Shown here in pieces: positions 1 through 7,952 of a DNA stretch of 61,559 nucleotides. A program made the translations under genes and the position numbers. This stretch comes from Chloroflexota bacterium (lineage in GTDB: Bacteria; Chloroflexota; Dehalococcoidia; GIF9; UBA5629). The stretch covers positions 1-61,559 of the forward strand of contig JAPLHI010000036.1 in the NCBI GenBank assembly GCA_026389695.1. Reading direction: 5' to 3'. Numbering within the stretch: the first letter of the stretch is position 1; every line of letters begins with the position of its first letter. The notes under the pieces were generated by a model. The model saw nothing but the letters and a program-made list of their open reading frames with translations, was not told the origin of the DNA and did not search any database.

Positions 1-1
1 G

Positions 2-820
2 CTGATGACGGGCAGGCACCCGGTTGTTATTCTGAATATCTCCATCCCCCCTGAAGAAGTGGACGTTAATGTTCATCCTACCAAGATCGAGGTGAAGTTC
101 CGCAATAATAATGCAGTTTTCATGGCAGTGGAAAAAGCGCTCAGGCAGACACTTGAGAAAGCGCCGCTGCCTGCTATCCAGATAACTGCAGACCAAGAAG
201 GACAGGCGCTATCTCTGTGGGAGAGGGCTGCGTTGGCCACGGCCGCCCTGCCTGTTTTACGTACCCTGGGACAGCTTTCAGCCAGCTATATACTAGCAGA
301 GGGGCCGGAGGGGCTTTACCTCATCGATCAGCATGCCGCCCATGAGCGTATTCTTTTCGATAAGTTAATTGCGCAGCGGGCTGCCCGTAAACCGGAAATC
401 CAGGGGATGCTGGAACCGCTTGCCATCGAGTTAACGCCCTCGCAGCAACAGGCTTACAGCTTCATCAGTGAACTATTGCATGAATTCGGCTTTGATATTG
501 AACCGTTCGGGGAAAAAACCTACCTGGTAAGAGCAGTTCCTGCCATGCTCAATGCAACCAATCTGACGGATACCTTGAAAGAATTACTTGATACGCTTGG
601 CAGCGAACAGGACAGGGCGCGGCAGGAGCAAAAGGCAGCACAGACGCTGGCCTGCCACAGCGCGGTACGGGCCGGAGAGATACTCGACGTAGAGGAAATG
701 CGGCACCTGATAATCCAGTTGGAACGCACCACACAACCACGCACCTGCCCCCACGGCAGGCCCACCATGATACACCTCAGTGCGCAACAGCTTCGCAAGG
801 AGTTCGGAAGGACCGGTTAA
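2..820 (+). CDS. mutL: DNA mismatch repair protein MutL, C-terminal part (5' end outside window)
   Basis: MutL couples mismatch recognition by MutS to strand nicking. The visible part starts in the transducer domain (EEVDVNVHPTKIEV motif, typical of the end of the ATPase/transducer region). After a very short linker comes the dimerisation/endonuclease domain with DQHAAHERI, then ACHSAV and CPHGRP near the C-terminus. The endonuclease motif is normally DQHA-x2-E-x4-E. Here the last acidic residue is Asp instead of Glu, which should still bind metal. The reading frame is open to the left edge, so the start lies outside the window. The neighbour on the right is convergent. Family assignment is secure; nicking activity is inferred from the retained metal motifs. 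Confidence 0.95.
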   Translation: MMTGRHPVVILNISIPPEEVDVNVHPTKIEVKFRNNNAVFMAVEKALRQTLEKAPLPAIQITADQEGQALSLWERAALATAALPVLRTLGQLSASYILAEGPEGLYLIDQHAAHERILFDKLIAQRAARKPEIQGMLEPLAIELTPSQQQAYSFISELLHEFGFDIEPFGEKTYLVRAVPAMLNATNLTDTLKELLDTLGSEQDRARQEQKAAQTLACHSAVRAGEILDVEEMRHLIIQLERTTQPRTCPHGRPTMIHLSAQQLRKEFGRTG

Positions 821-833
821 CCATATCCCCGTA

Positions 834-911
834 GGGGCAGGTTTTCAAACCCGCCCACGCAATGACATAGCATGTAAATGGATACTGGCGGGCGCACCTG
901 AAGGTACGCCC
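834..911. repeat. Two adjacent imperfect hairpins between convergent genes
   Basis: The 110-base space between mutL and the convergent CoA-transferase holds two GC-rich inverted repeats. In the first, GGGC-A-GGTTT at 835-844 pairs with AAACC-C-GCCC at 847-856. In the second, GGGCG-C-ACCT at 890-899 pairs with AGGT-A-CGCCC at 902-911. Each has one mismatch at the same relative position. They look like dispersed extragenic palindromes and could end transcription from both sides, although there is no T-tract. Confidence 0.5.
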
Positions 912-930
912 ATACGTACAACAATGACAT

Positions 931-2703
931 CTAAGATTTAGTGTAATCGCCGCGGGGGTCGAAGAGCCTAACCATCATTTTTTCCTCATGGGACGGCAGG
1001 TCGATTTTCTTGAGCTTGGGCGCAACATCCAGTTCCCATGAAACCACTTTTTTAATGCCTTTGATGGCCTCCTCCTCTTTTAGCGCGGTGGCATAGGGTA
1101 TATAAGCTGTGAGCGTAAACGTCTCCTTACCGTCAAGTTTTTCAAAGATGCCCACGTCGGTGACCAGCGCCTTCACTTTATTGCCCGGATAAGTGATATA
1201 AGGCACCTTTTCCACCAGCCTTTCCTTGCCAGAGGCGCAGAAAGCTATAGTTTCCTGGCTGGTAGTGGCGATGTCATTAGCGCCGCCGGAACCTACCATA
1301 TAAAAAACACCGGGCATCTTGGTTGAGTTCGCGTTCCCGCAAATGTCGACCTGCCCCCCGGCAAGCACGCCCATGCAGGAGTTGGTTGAACCACCCACCA
1401 TCACGCCCAGGGCCGTTTCGATATTGGACAGCATCTTACAGGATATATTATTGTGCATGCTAAAGACTGTGGGATCGGACGGCCTCGGCAGATAGCCGTA
1501 CATGCCTATTTCTGCCACCAGGTCAACATCATATCCTGTTTCTTTGAGCTTGTAGGTGGCCAGCCATGCCGCCAGGTTGGAAAGGCCTATCCCCGCCAGT
1601 ATGGTCTTATATCCCTTCGATTGACATCGCTCCATGATGAACCTGCTGCCGGCAATGACCATCCTCTCCAGCCTGTTGGCTTCCTTATTGAATTCCACCC
1701 CCGGCACAGCAGCCAGGGTTTCCATCACCCAGGAATGAGGTTTGGCTTTGTCCTTGAGGTAACGCAATCTCTCTTTGCCAATCCTCTCGATATACTGCTT
1801 ATGATCACTGCAATTAAGTATCCACTCCTGGATGAAACTCAGGAACTTATTCTCATCCATGGAAGCTTCCCTGATCAGGGTGGCGAACTCATAGTCATCA
1901 AAATATCCCTCGAATTGCGGCACGCCAAAGTTTGGCATCCCACCGGGATGCGCCCCGTAGGGCACTTCGCAGACAGCTTTTACCATGTAGGAAGGAATGC
2001 GAACTACGTGGGCATGGCTGCGTATGTACTCGGTCGGCACAATATTTTCCACACTTACAATAACGCCTTCTTTTGCCGCCCAGGCGCCAAAGGCATCCAC
2101 GCTCAGAGGATAAGATAAAATGGTATTGCCGCTGCGGTCAGCAGCCAGCCCGTGAACCAGCGTAATATCCGGCCGCAAGGCTTTCATCAGTCCTACCTTT
2201 TTTCCTGTGCCAAAGGGAGATTCTATGACTGTGAAAGAATCTTTATTCTCCTCGGCCATGGAACTTCCGATGATTGAATTAGTCGGGATGAAGTCCCAGT
2301 CCATGGCCCCAGCCAGTAAGCGCTGTGTGATGGTGAGCATAGTCCAGTTCTCAAACTCTACAGCGCCGGAGATATAGGCCTTCTGCACCAAGGGGTTGGG
2401 GCCGGGAGTAGGGTAGGAATTGCCGGTGAAACTTACGATAGCTTTCTTAAGCATTTCGCCACGAATGAGCACAAGAAGCAGCCCTGATAAGGAAGGACTT
2501 ATCAGCGTAAAATCAGCTTTCCTACCCCAGAATTCACGCACGAGCTGATAAAATATGGCGCCGCCCTTACCCGCGAAGTGGATGGACATGCCCTCACGCA
2601 CATTTTTTCTGATAGCTTCTTCCAGGGAGCAGACCTTATCTTCACCCTCAATGGGTGGTATGTTGAATTTCTCATCAATAAATTTCTTCAGTTCATCGTT
2701 CAT
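931..2703 (-). CDS. Fused two-domain family I CoA-transferase (glutaconate CoA-transferase-like)
   Basis: A 590-residue protein joining both halves of a family I CoA-transferase in one chain. The N-terminal half (about 1-320) resembles the A subunit, with the GKGG turn near 45-48. The C-terminal half resembles the B subunit: AEIGMYG at 397-403 fits the ExGxxG motif and makes E398 the likely nucleophile that forms the glutamyl-CoA thioester. GSGGANDIA at 471-479 matches the glycine-rich motif of glutaconate CoA-transferase B subunits. The enzyme moves CoA between an acyl-CoA and a free acid; the substrate cannot be read from sequence. It is the last gene of the ACS operon, 18 bases after the DUF3786-like gene, which suggests a use for acetyl-CoA made or split upstream. 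That link is inference. Confidence 0.85.
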   Translation of the reverse strand: MNDELKKFIDEKFNIPPIEGEDKVCSLEEAIRKNVREGMSIHFAGKGGAIFYQLVREFWGRKADFTLISPSLSGLLLVLIRGEMLKKAIVSFTGNSYPTPGPNPLVQKAYISGAVEFENWTMLTITQRLLAGAMDWDFIPTNSIIGSSMAEENKDSFTVIESPFGTGKKVGLMKALRPDITLVHGLAADRSGNTILSYPLSVDAFGAWAAKEGVIVSVENIVPTEYIRSHAHVVRIPSYMVKAVCEVPYGAHPGGMPNFGVPQFEGYFDDYEFATLIREASMDENKFLSFIQEWILNCSDHKQYIERIGKERLRYLKDKAKPHSWVMETLAAVPGVEFNKEANRLERMVIAGSRFIMERCQSKGYKTILAGIGLSNLAAWLATYKLKETGYDVDLVAEIGMYGYLPRPSDPTVFSMHNNISCKMLSNIETALGVMVGGSTNSCMGVLAGGQVDICGNANSTKMPGVFYMVGSGGANDIATTSQETIAFCASGKERLVEKVPYITYPGNKVKALVTDVGIFEKLDGKETFTLTAYIPYATALKEEEAIKGIKKVVSWELDVAPKLKKIDLPSHEEKMMVRLFDPRGDYTKS

Positions 2704-2721
2704 AGGCTTGAGCGGCCTCCT

Positions 2722-3135
2722 TCATACTTTGTAGCATACTTCCGGCAGTCTTGTACCGGGGTTGCTTTCCCTTACGTAGCGTAAAAGCTGGTTGGCGCAG
2801 GAAATGGTTATCGTAGCCAGTTCATCACCTTTGATTGCCTTAACTTTTTCGCCGCTATAAAAAGCTCGCACCCGCGCAGGGAACTCTTCATCAGCTTTAT
2901 TAAAGGCGAACAAGATGACAACTCCCGGGAACACTTCTTTGCTAACCGACCAGTCCTCCCCCAGGCCCGGGCTCTCAATCTTTCCGCCCAGGCACGCTGC
3001 AAGCGCCCCAACATCCTCCACATAACTTAAGGCAGCCGCCCTCATTTTGAGCGCTCCCCTGACCTGCGCGGCGTGCGGGCTCACTTTACCTTCTATATCG
3101 GCCAGGCCGATCAGCTTGCTTTGTTTCGTACTCAT
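2722..3135 (-). CDS. Small protein, DUF3786-like, in the ACS operon
   Basis: About 137 residues from the ATG at 3135; the frame is open to a TTG at 3174, which would add 13 residues. The stretch FNKADEEFPARVRAFYSG resembles the conserved D-E-F-P core of DUF3786, a family of unknown function found near corrinoid and CODH/ACS genes. I recognise the resemblance only from this motif, so the family call is tentative. No membrane segment and no cysteine cluster is visible. It lies between cooC and the CoA-transferase with short gaps and is presumably co-transcribed. Function unknown. Confidence 0.6.
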   Translation of the reverse strand: MSTKQSKLIGLADIEGKVSPHAAQVRGALKMRAAALSYVEDVGALAACLGGKIESPGLGEDWSVSKEVFPGVVILFAFNKADEEFPARVRAFYSGEKVKAIKGDELATITISCANQLLRYVRESNPGTRLPEVCYKV

Positions 3136-3181
3136 ATTTCCACAGTCTGCAAAGATTTCGTAACTTAATGTCAATGTGTTT

Positions 3182-3943
3182 TTATTTTATCTTCAGTCTG
3201 AACAGGATTTCCTGAACAGCCCGGCGGAACGGCGAATCAAGAGGAAGTGTGATGAGCGGCTTGCCCTTAATATCCAGGTCGGAAATATAAGGATCCTCCG
3301 GGATGGTAGCAAAGAGCCCCAGCTCCGACTTTGCAACCGCTTCTTTAATTTCAGGTGGCAGTCCGTTCCTGAGTCTGTTAACAACCAGCAGCACGCCGAC
3401 CTTGATATTGGTGCGCATTTCCCCGGCGAGCTTTTGCAGCCGGATGGCGGTGTTTAAACCCCGCATCGTAGGGTCGGTGACCGCCAGCAGAAAGTCGATA
3501 TCCTTCGTTGTCTGGCGGCTGATGTGCTCCAGCCCGGCCTCGCAGTCCATGACAATATAATCATAGCTTTTAGCCAGCTTGTCTATAGAGAAGCGTATCA
3601 TGTGGTTGGCTGCGCAGTAACAGCCCGGGCCTTCCGGCCGTCCCATGGCCAGCAGGTCAAACCGCGGCGTCTCTACCAGCGATTCGTGAATCCTGGCATC
3701 CAGTATCTCCTGTTTGGAGGCAGCCATGGTGAGCCGTCCGCCTTTTATCTCGTCGGTCATTTTCTCTCTTGTCTTGCCAACTGTGCTGACAAGATCGATA
3801 CCCAGCGCTTCATTGAGGTTAGTGCTGGGGTCAGCATCCACCGCAAGCACAGTCCCCTTGCCGGACAAAAAATCGACGAGTATGGCAGATATAGCTGTTT
3901 TTCCCACACCCCCCTTACCTGCTACTGCGATGGTGACTGACAT
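3182..3943 (-). CDS. cooC: CooC/AcsF-type nickel-insertion ATPase
   Basis: A 253-residue MinD-like P-loop ATPase. The deviant Walker A GKGGVGKT is at 9-16, with the signature Lys at 10. The CxC motif (C108, C110 in GCYCAAN) is the metal-binding pair that bridges the dimer in CooC proteins. VMDCEAGLEH is the switch II region. CooC loads nickel into CODH. The close relative AcsF does this for acetyl-CoA synthase. The neighbouring CODH-like subunit seems to lack its Ni-Fe-S site while the ACS keeps its nickel ligands, so an AcsF role is more likely here. The gene starts 4 bases after the nuoF-like stop, so the two are co-translated or nearly so. Confidence 0.9.
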   Translation of the reverse strand: MSVTIAVAGKGGVGKTAISAILVDFLSGKGTVLAVDADPSTNLNEALGIDLVSTVGKTREKMTDEIKGGRLTMAASKQEILDARIHESLVETPRFDLLAMGRPEGPGCYCAANHMIRFSIDKLAKSYDYIVMDCEAGLEHISRQTTKDIDFLLAVTDPTMRGLNTAIRLQKLAGEMRTNIKVGVLLVVNRLRNGLPPEIKEAVAKSELGLFATIPEDPYISDLDIKGKPLITLPLDSPFRRAVQEILFRLKIK

Positions 3944-3947
3944 GGTA

Positions 3948-5867
3948 TTATAGCTCCTTCGAAGGTGTTTCTGGCCTTAATCTGCGGTCTTGCGGAACCA
4001 GGCTGACCGGCGATAATCTTATCACAGCATTATACTCCACCGGGCAGACAAGCTCGCAACTGCCGCACTTGGTGCACTTCGACTGATCTACAACCTTAAG
4101 GCCTTTATCATCGCTGAAAATGGCCTCAACCGGACAGGCCAGCACGCAGTGGTCGCAACCGCGTTCACATTTCTCGGGCAGAATATAATACGCGGTAAGC
4201 TCCTTACAAACTCGTGCCGGACAGCGTTTTTCCAGTACATGGGCTGTATACTCCTCACCAAAGTAACGCAGCGTGGTGAGAACCGGGTTAGGCGCCGTCT
4301 TCCCCAGGCCGCAGAGAGAACCGGATTTAATATCTTCGGCCAGCTCTTTAAGCAAATCAAGATCGGCCGGCGAGGCTTTTCCCCTGGTGGTATTTTCCAG
4401 AATATCGAGCATCTGCCAGGTGCCAATGCGGCAGTGTGTGCATTTGCCACAGGACTCCCTCTGGCTGAAATCTATGAAGAATTTCGCGGTGTCCACCATA
4501 CAGTTGTCCTCGTCCATCACAATGATGCCGCCCGAACCCATGATGCCGCCCGCCTCTTTCAATGAGTCGAAGTCTATGGGAGTGTTCAGCAAACTTTCCG
4601 GCAGGCAGCTGCCGGAGGGGCCTCCGATCTGTACACCTTTGAACTTCTTGCCGCCCCGGATGCCTCCTCCGATGCGGTAAACCATGGTTTCCAGCGTTGT
4701 ACCCATAGGCACTTCCGCCAACCCAGTGTTGTTAAGCTTGCCGGCAAGAGCGAAAAGCGCTGTGCCAGAACTTTGCTTGGTTCCCATACCGGCAAACCAG
4801 CTATCACCATGTTCAATTATCAGTGGAATATAAGCCAGGGTTTTAACGTTATTCACCAGAGTAGGCCTGCCCCATAGGCCGGATTCCGTGGGGTAAGGGG
4901 GACGATATTCCGGCCATGAGCGCCTGCCCTCAATGGCAGCTATCATGGCCGTCTCCTCACCGGATACGAAAGCCCCTGCGCCCCTGACTATTTCAATGCT
5001 GAAGCCAAAGCCGCTATCAAGTATATTTTTGCCCAGCAATCCTTTTTCCTCAGCCTGTGAAAGCGCTGTCTTAAGCCTTTCTATGGCCAGCGGATACTCT
5101 TCCCTGATATAAATAAAACCTTTATGGGCTCCGATAGTATATGCCGCTATCACCATACCCTCCAGAACAGCCTGCGGATTGCTTTCCAGCAGCACCCTGT
5201 CCATGAAGGCGCCCGGGTCGCCTTCATCAGCGTTGCAGATAATATACTTGTGCTTCCCTTTAGCTTTTCGGCATTGTTGCCACTTGGCGGCCGTGGGATA
5301 ACCCGCCCCTCCCCTGCCACGCAGTCCCGATCTATCAATTATCTTGATGATATCCACCGGTTTCACTTTCAGCGCTTTAATCAATCCCCTGTATCCGTTG
5401 CAGGCGATATAATGGTCGATTTCCAACGGCGAGTTGTAGCCGCAGTTACTGAGCAGCAACCGTGTCTCATGAGTAAAACGCTCAAGTTCGGGTATATAAA
5501 CAGCTTCGCCGTCACCACCTGCCACTGTACCCAGGGCAAGTTCCAGGCAGGGATCATCGCCAAGTAAATATCCCTGTACCATTTGAGGCACAACCTGGGG
5601 AGTTACGTGATGATAGCAAACGGAGAAGTCGCCGGGTTTTATGATTATAACCAGCGGCTCGTAAGAACACAGTCCCATACACCCTACTTCCGAGACGCGC
5701 GCCCGGGCATTTTGTCCTTCAATTTCGCGCCTAAAAGCCTCCAGGACGGCCATTGACCCGGCGGCGCGGCCGCAGGTAGCTGTACCCACTAAAACATGAG
5801 GAATTTCGCCGTTATATTGTGATTCCCATCGTGCCCGTGCCTGCCGGTATACTTCATTGAAGGTCAT
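3948..5867 (-). CDS. nuoF: NADH-binding diaphorase subunit, NuoF/HydB-like, with C-terminal 2[4Fe-4S] ferredoxin domain
   Basis: A 639-residue flavoprotein that oxidises or reduces NAD(H). The N-terminal thioredoxin-like [2Fe-2S] domain has C32 and C63/C67; the first Cys of the usual four is absent, as in many HydB-type proteins. The FMN/NADH core has GRGGAGYPTAAKW at 184-196 and NADEGDPGAFMDR at 212-224. The N3-type [4Fe-4S] cluster is C473, C476, C479 and C519. The C-terminal ferredoxin domain has two Cys sets, C567/571/574/578 (with an extra residue after the first Cys) and C598/601/604/608. There is no NuoG, hydrogenase or formate dehydrogenase subunit next to it, so the redox partner is unknown. 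It follows nuoE by 2 bases inside the ACS operon. Confidence 0.9.
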   Translation of the reverse strand: MTFNEVYRQARARWESQYNGEIPHVLVGTATCGRAAGSMAVLEAFRREIEGQNARARVSEVGCMGLCSYEPLVIIIKPGDFSVCYHHVTPQVVPQMVQGYLLGDDPCLELALGTVAGGDGEAVYIPELERFTHETRLLLSNCGYNSPLEIDHYIACNGYRGLIKALKVKPVDIIKIIDRSGLRGRGGAGYPTAAKWQQCRKAKGKHKYIICNADEGDPGAFMDRVLLESNPQAVLEGMVIAAYTIGAHKGFIYIREEYPLAIERLKTALSQAEEKGLLGKNILDSGFGFSIEIVRGAGAFVSGEETAMIAAIEGRRSWPEYRPPYPTESGLWGRPTLVNNVKTLAYIPLIIEHGDSWFAGMGTKQSSGTALFALAGKLNNTGLAEVPMGTTLETMVYRIGGGIRGGKKFKGVQIGGPSGSCLPESLLNTPIDFDSLKEAGGIMGSGGIIVMDEDNCMVDTAKFFIDFSQRESCGKCTHCRIGTWQMLDILENTTRGKASPADLDLLKELAEDIKSGSLCGLGKTAPNPVLTTLRYFGEEYTAHVLEKRCPARVCKELTAYYILPEKCERGCDHCVLACPVEAIFSDDKGLKVVDQSKCTKCGSCELVCPVEYNAVIRLSPVSLVPQDRRLRPETPSKEL

Positions 5868-5869
5868 CT

Positions 5870-6364
5870 CTATTTCCGGTTTGCCTTATTTTTCCTGGCG
5901 CCAGCAGGTTTAATCGCCACCAGGACTTCCTCGACCTTTGGCGGCGTCATTCTGGGGAAGACATCTGCTCCGATAGTGAACACCGGGGCCAGGGCGCAGC
6001 AGCCGATACATGCCACTCTTTCCAAACTGAATTCTTGATCTTCACTGGTGCTTCCAATATCGATCTCGAGCTCACGGGCCATAGCCTCCAGCACAAGTTG
6101 ACCGCCTGCAAGGTGACAGGCAGTGCCCATACAAACCCTGGCAGGGTGCCTGCCCAGGGGGGCAAAACGGAACTGGTTATAAAAGGTCGCCACACCCCAG
6201 ACTGCGCTTGCCGGCAGGCCAAGGAACTCTGCCACCTTTAGCATTTCATCCTTAGACAGATAACCCTCCCCGGCCTGTATGTCCTGCAGGATGTCTACCA
6301 GGTGACGCGGATGCCGGCGTTCTTCTGTGAGGATATGTGAAATGGTTTTATTTTTATCGGTCAA
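5870..6364 (-). CDS. nuoE: NuoE/HydC-like [2Fe-2S] thioredoxin-fold subunit
   Basis: A 164-residue partner of the NuoF-like protein. The helical N-terminus is followed by a thioredoxin-like [2Fe-2S] domain with C-x4-C in VCMGTACHLAGG and C-x3-C in ACIGCCAL. The length matches the family. Together with the next gene it forms a NAD(H) diaphorase module. The 209-base gap upstream makes it the first gene of the second half of the cluster, so it may have its own promoter, but I found no convincing -35/-10 pair there. Confidence 0.92.
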   Translation of the reverse strand: MTDKNKTISHILTEERRHPRHLVDILQDIQAGEGYLSKDEMLKVAEFLGLPASAVWGVATFYNQFRFAPLGRHPARVCMGTACHLAGGQLVLEAMARELEIDIGSTSEDQEFSLERVACIGCCALAPVFTIGADVFPRMTPPKVEEVLVAIKPAGARKNKANRK

Positions 6365-6573
6365 ATTTCATCCTCAGTGCATAAGATCACCACTGGCATT
6401 TGTCTCTTCATGATTATCGTTATTATTTTATGCTATTACAGAGTATGAAGCGAGAAAAATAAATATTAGTCCTTAATGCCCAGCAAGTTCCAAATTCAAT
6501 TGACTGAAATTGATATGAGTTTGCAATTTTACGGCTGCCCAGGATTTACCTTCCAGATTGAGGAGTTTTAGGC

Positions 6574-7941
6574 TCAGCTCTTCCAGCTTTTTACAAGATC
6601 GGGCAAATAGGAGGGAATTTCATTGGCTTCGCGGGGTCCCACAATTATCTCCCAATCAGGTAGGGCCTCCGTCAATTCGTGGCGGATACGGGCGACCTTG
6701 CCCGGTATGATGAGCCGCCTGTGGTTGACCTGCTGCTCGATATTGGATTTCCTGATGAAAGGAGCGATGCTGTCGCCGCTGAACTTACCTGCCGCCCACG
6801 CTGTGAGCACGCCCAGTCCGCCTGCTTCCTTCACACAGAGCCAGGAGGGAACCTTGCTGCTTTCTATCTCTGAGGCAACGATAAAATAGGTCAGCGCCCA
6901 GTTGGTTGTAATCAAAACGGGAGAAGAAGCATCCGGGTTATTGATGGGATAAACCTTCTCCTCCATAGACATGGGAATGCGCGGATCGGTATAAATGTTC
7001 AGCCTTTGCACAAGGAGCGGTAATAGAGAATGTTCATCAATGTGAGAAATCACGATGATTCCCGCGTACTTGATTATGAACATGGCAGCCAACAGCATTT
7101 CGCGCGCTTTATCCCTGGTCATGAAACACGGGAAGGCAACTGTAGGGTACCCGAGTGGACGGAAGTTCTGCTTGAGGGCAGCACGCCTGATAAGAGTTTC
7201 GTCACGTATAGCCGATTTAAGATCTCCCGAATCCGGTGCAAGGAAAATATCCTCAATGCCGGCTTCTTTAAGATGGTTAACCAGAGGTACCAGATCTTCC
7301 ACCGTTGCAGCTTTTAAGGCAGCTGGCGATGGTGTCAATTTGATCGCAGAAATAATTTTTTCAATATTGTCCGTGGTGACAGGGTAAAGCAGTGGTTTCT
7401 TTTCAGCGCAGATAGCGTGGGCGGCCAGCAAGGCATCGGTATTCTCCGAAATCAACATCAGTGGACAATCAACTGAACCGGATACCCTTTTTACCAGTGC
7501 CTGGTACTTAGCAGGATCGCCTGAACTGTATTGTAAGGCGAGCATATCCGCCTTCAAGGTTTTACCCACCCAGCTGAATTTCAGCTCTGTGAGCTTTCTG
7601 GTTTTTTCTTCTATTGCCGATTCAGGTTCGTCATCAGAGATCATGAAAGCTATAGCAGGCTGGTGAACAAACGTCTTTTCATGCCTGTAAAGCACCTGCT
7701 CATCTCCCACCAGCACAGCGTCACTGCCGGTTCCAACGGTCACCGGCTTTATAGGTGGAGACAGCGCATCCTCGAGCTCGAGTTTAACAGCAGGGTCAAT
7801 ATAGGGGCATTTATCCAGTACAATGCCGCCCGAGGCCAGCTTCATGGCAAAGGCAAAGCAAGTGGGTAATCCGCATTCTTTGCAGTTTTTCTTGCCGCCT
7901 TCCGGCAGTTTCTTGACGATATCAGTGCCTTTGATAGCCAA
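6574..7941 (-). CDS. acsC: Corrinoid iron-sulfur protein large subunit (CODH/ACS gamma)
   Basis: A 455-residue CFeSP large subunit that carries the methyl group on cobalamin between the methyltransferase and ACS. The N-terminal [4Fe-4S] domain has C20, C23, C28 and C45 (C-x2-C-x4-C-x16-C), the cluster that reductively reactivates Co(II). The middle TIM barrel and the C-terminal B12-binding domain are full length; the LTAWAAGKF stretch belongs to the cobalamin face. It is 11 bases after the ACS gene. Its partner acsD lies three genes earlier in the same operon. Confidence 0.95.
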   Translation of the reverse strand: MAIKGTDIVKKLPEGGKKNCKECGLPTCFAFAMKLASGGIVLDKCPYIDPAVKLELEDALSPPIKPVTVGTGSDAVLVGDEQVLYRHEKTFVHQPAIAFMISDDEPESAIEEKTRKLTELKFSWVGKTLKADMLALQYSSGDPAKYQALVKRVSGSVDCPLMLISENTDALLAAHAICAEKKPLLYPVTTDNIEKIISAIKLTPSPAALKAATVEDLVPLVNHLKEAGIEDIFLAPDSGDLKSAIRDETLIRRAALKQNFRPLGYPTVAFPCFMTRDKAREMLLAAMFIIKYAGIIVISHIDEHSLLPLLVQRLNIYTDPRIPMSMEEKVYPINNPDASSPVLITTNWALTYFIVASEIESSKVPSWLCVKEAGGLGVLTAWAAGKFSGDSIAPFIRKSNIEQQVNHRRLIIPGKVARIRHELTEALPDWEIIVGPREANEIPSYLPDLVKSWKS

Positions 7942-7952
7942 TTTTCTCTCCT

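Noticed and set aside
1453..2118. Long plus-strand frame opposite the CoA-transferase
   Set aside because: It is the antisense shadow of a well-supported gene and has no family features; the same applies to the other antisense frames over 100 codons.
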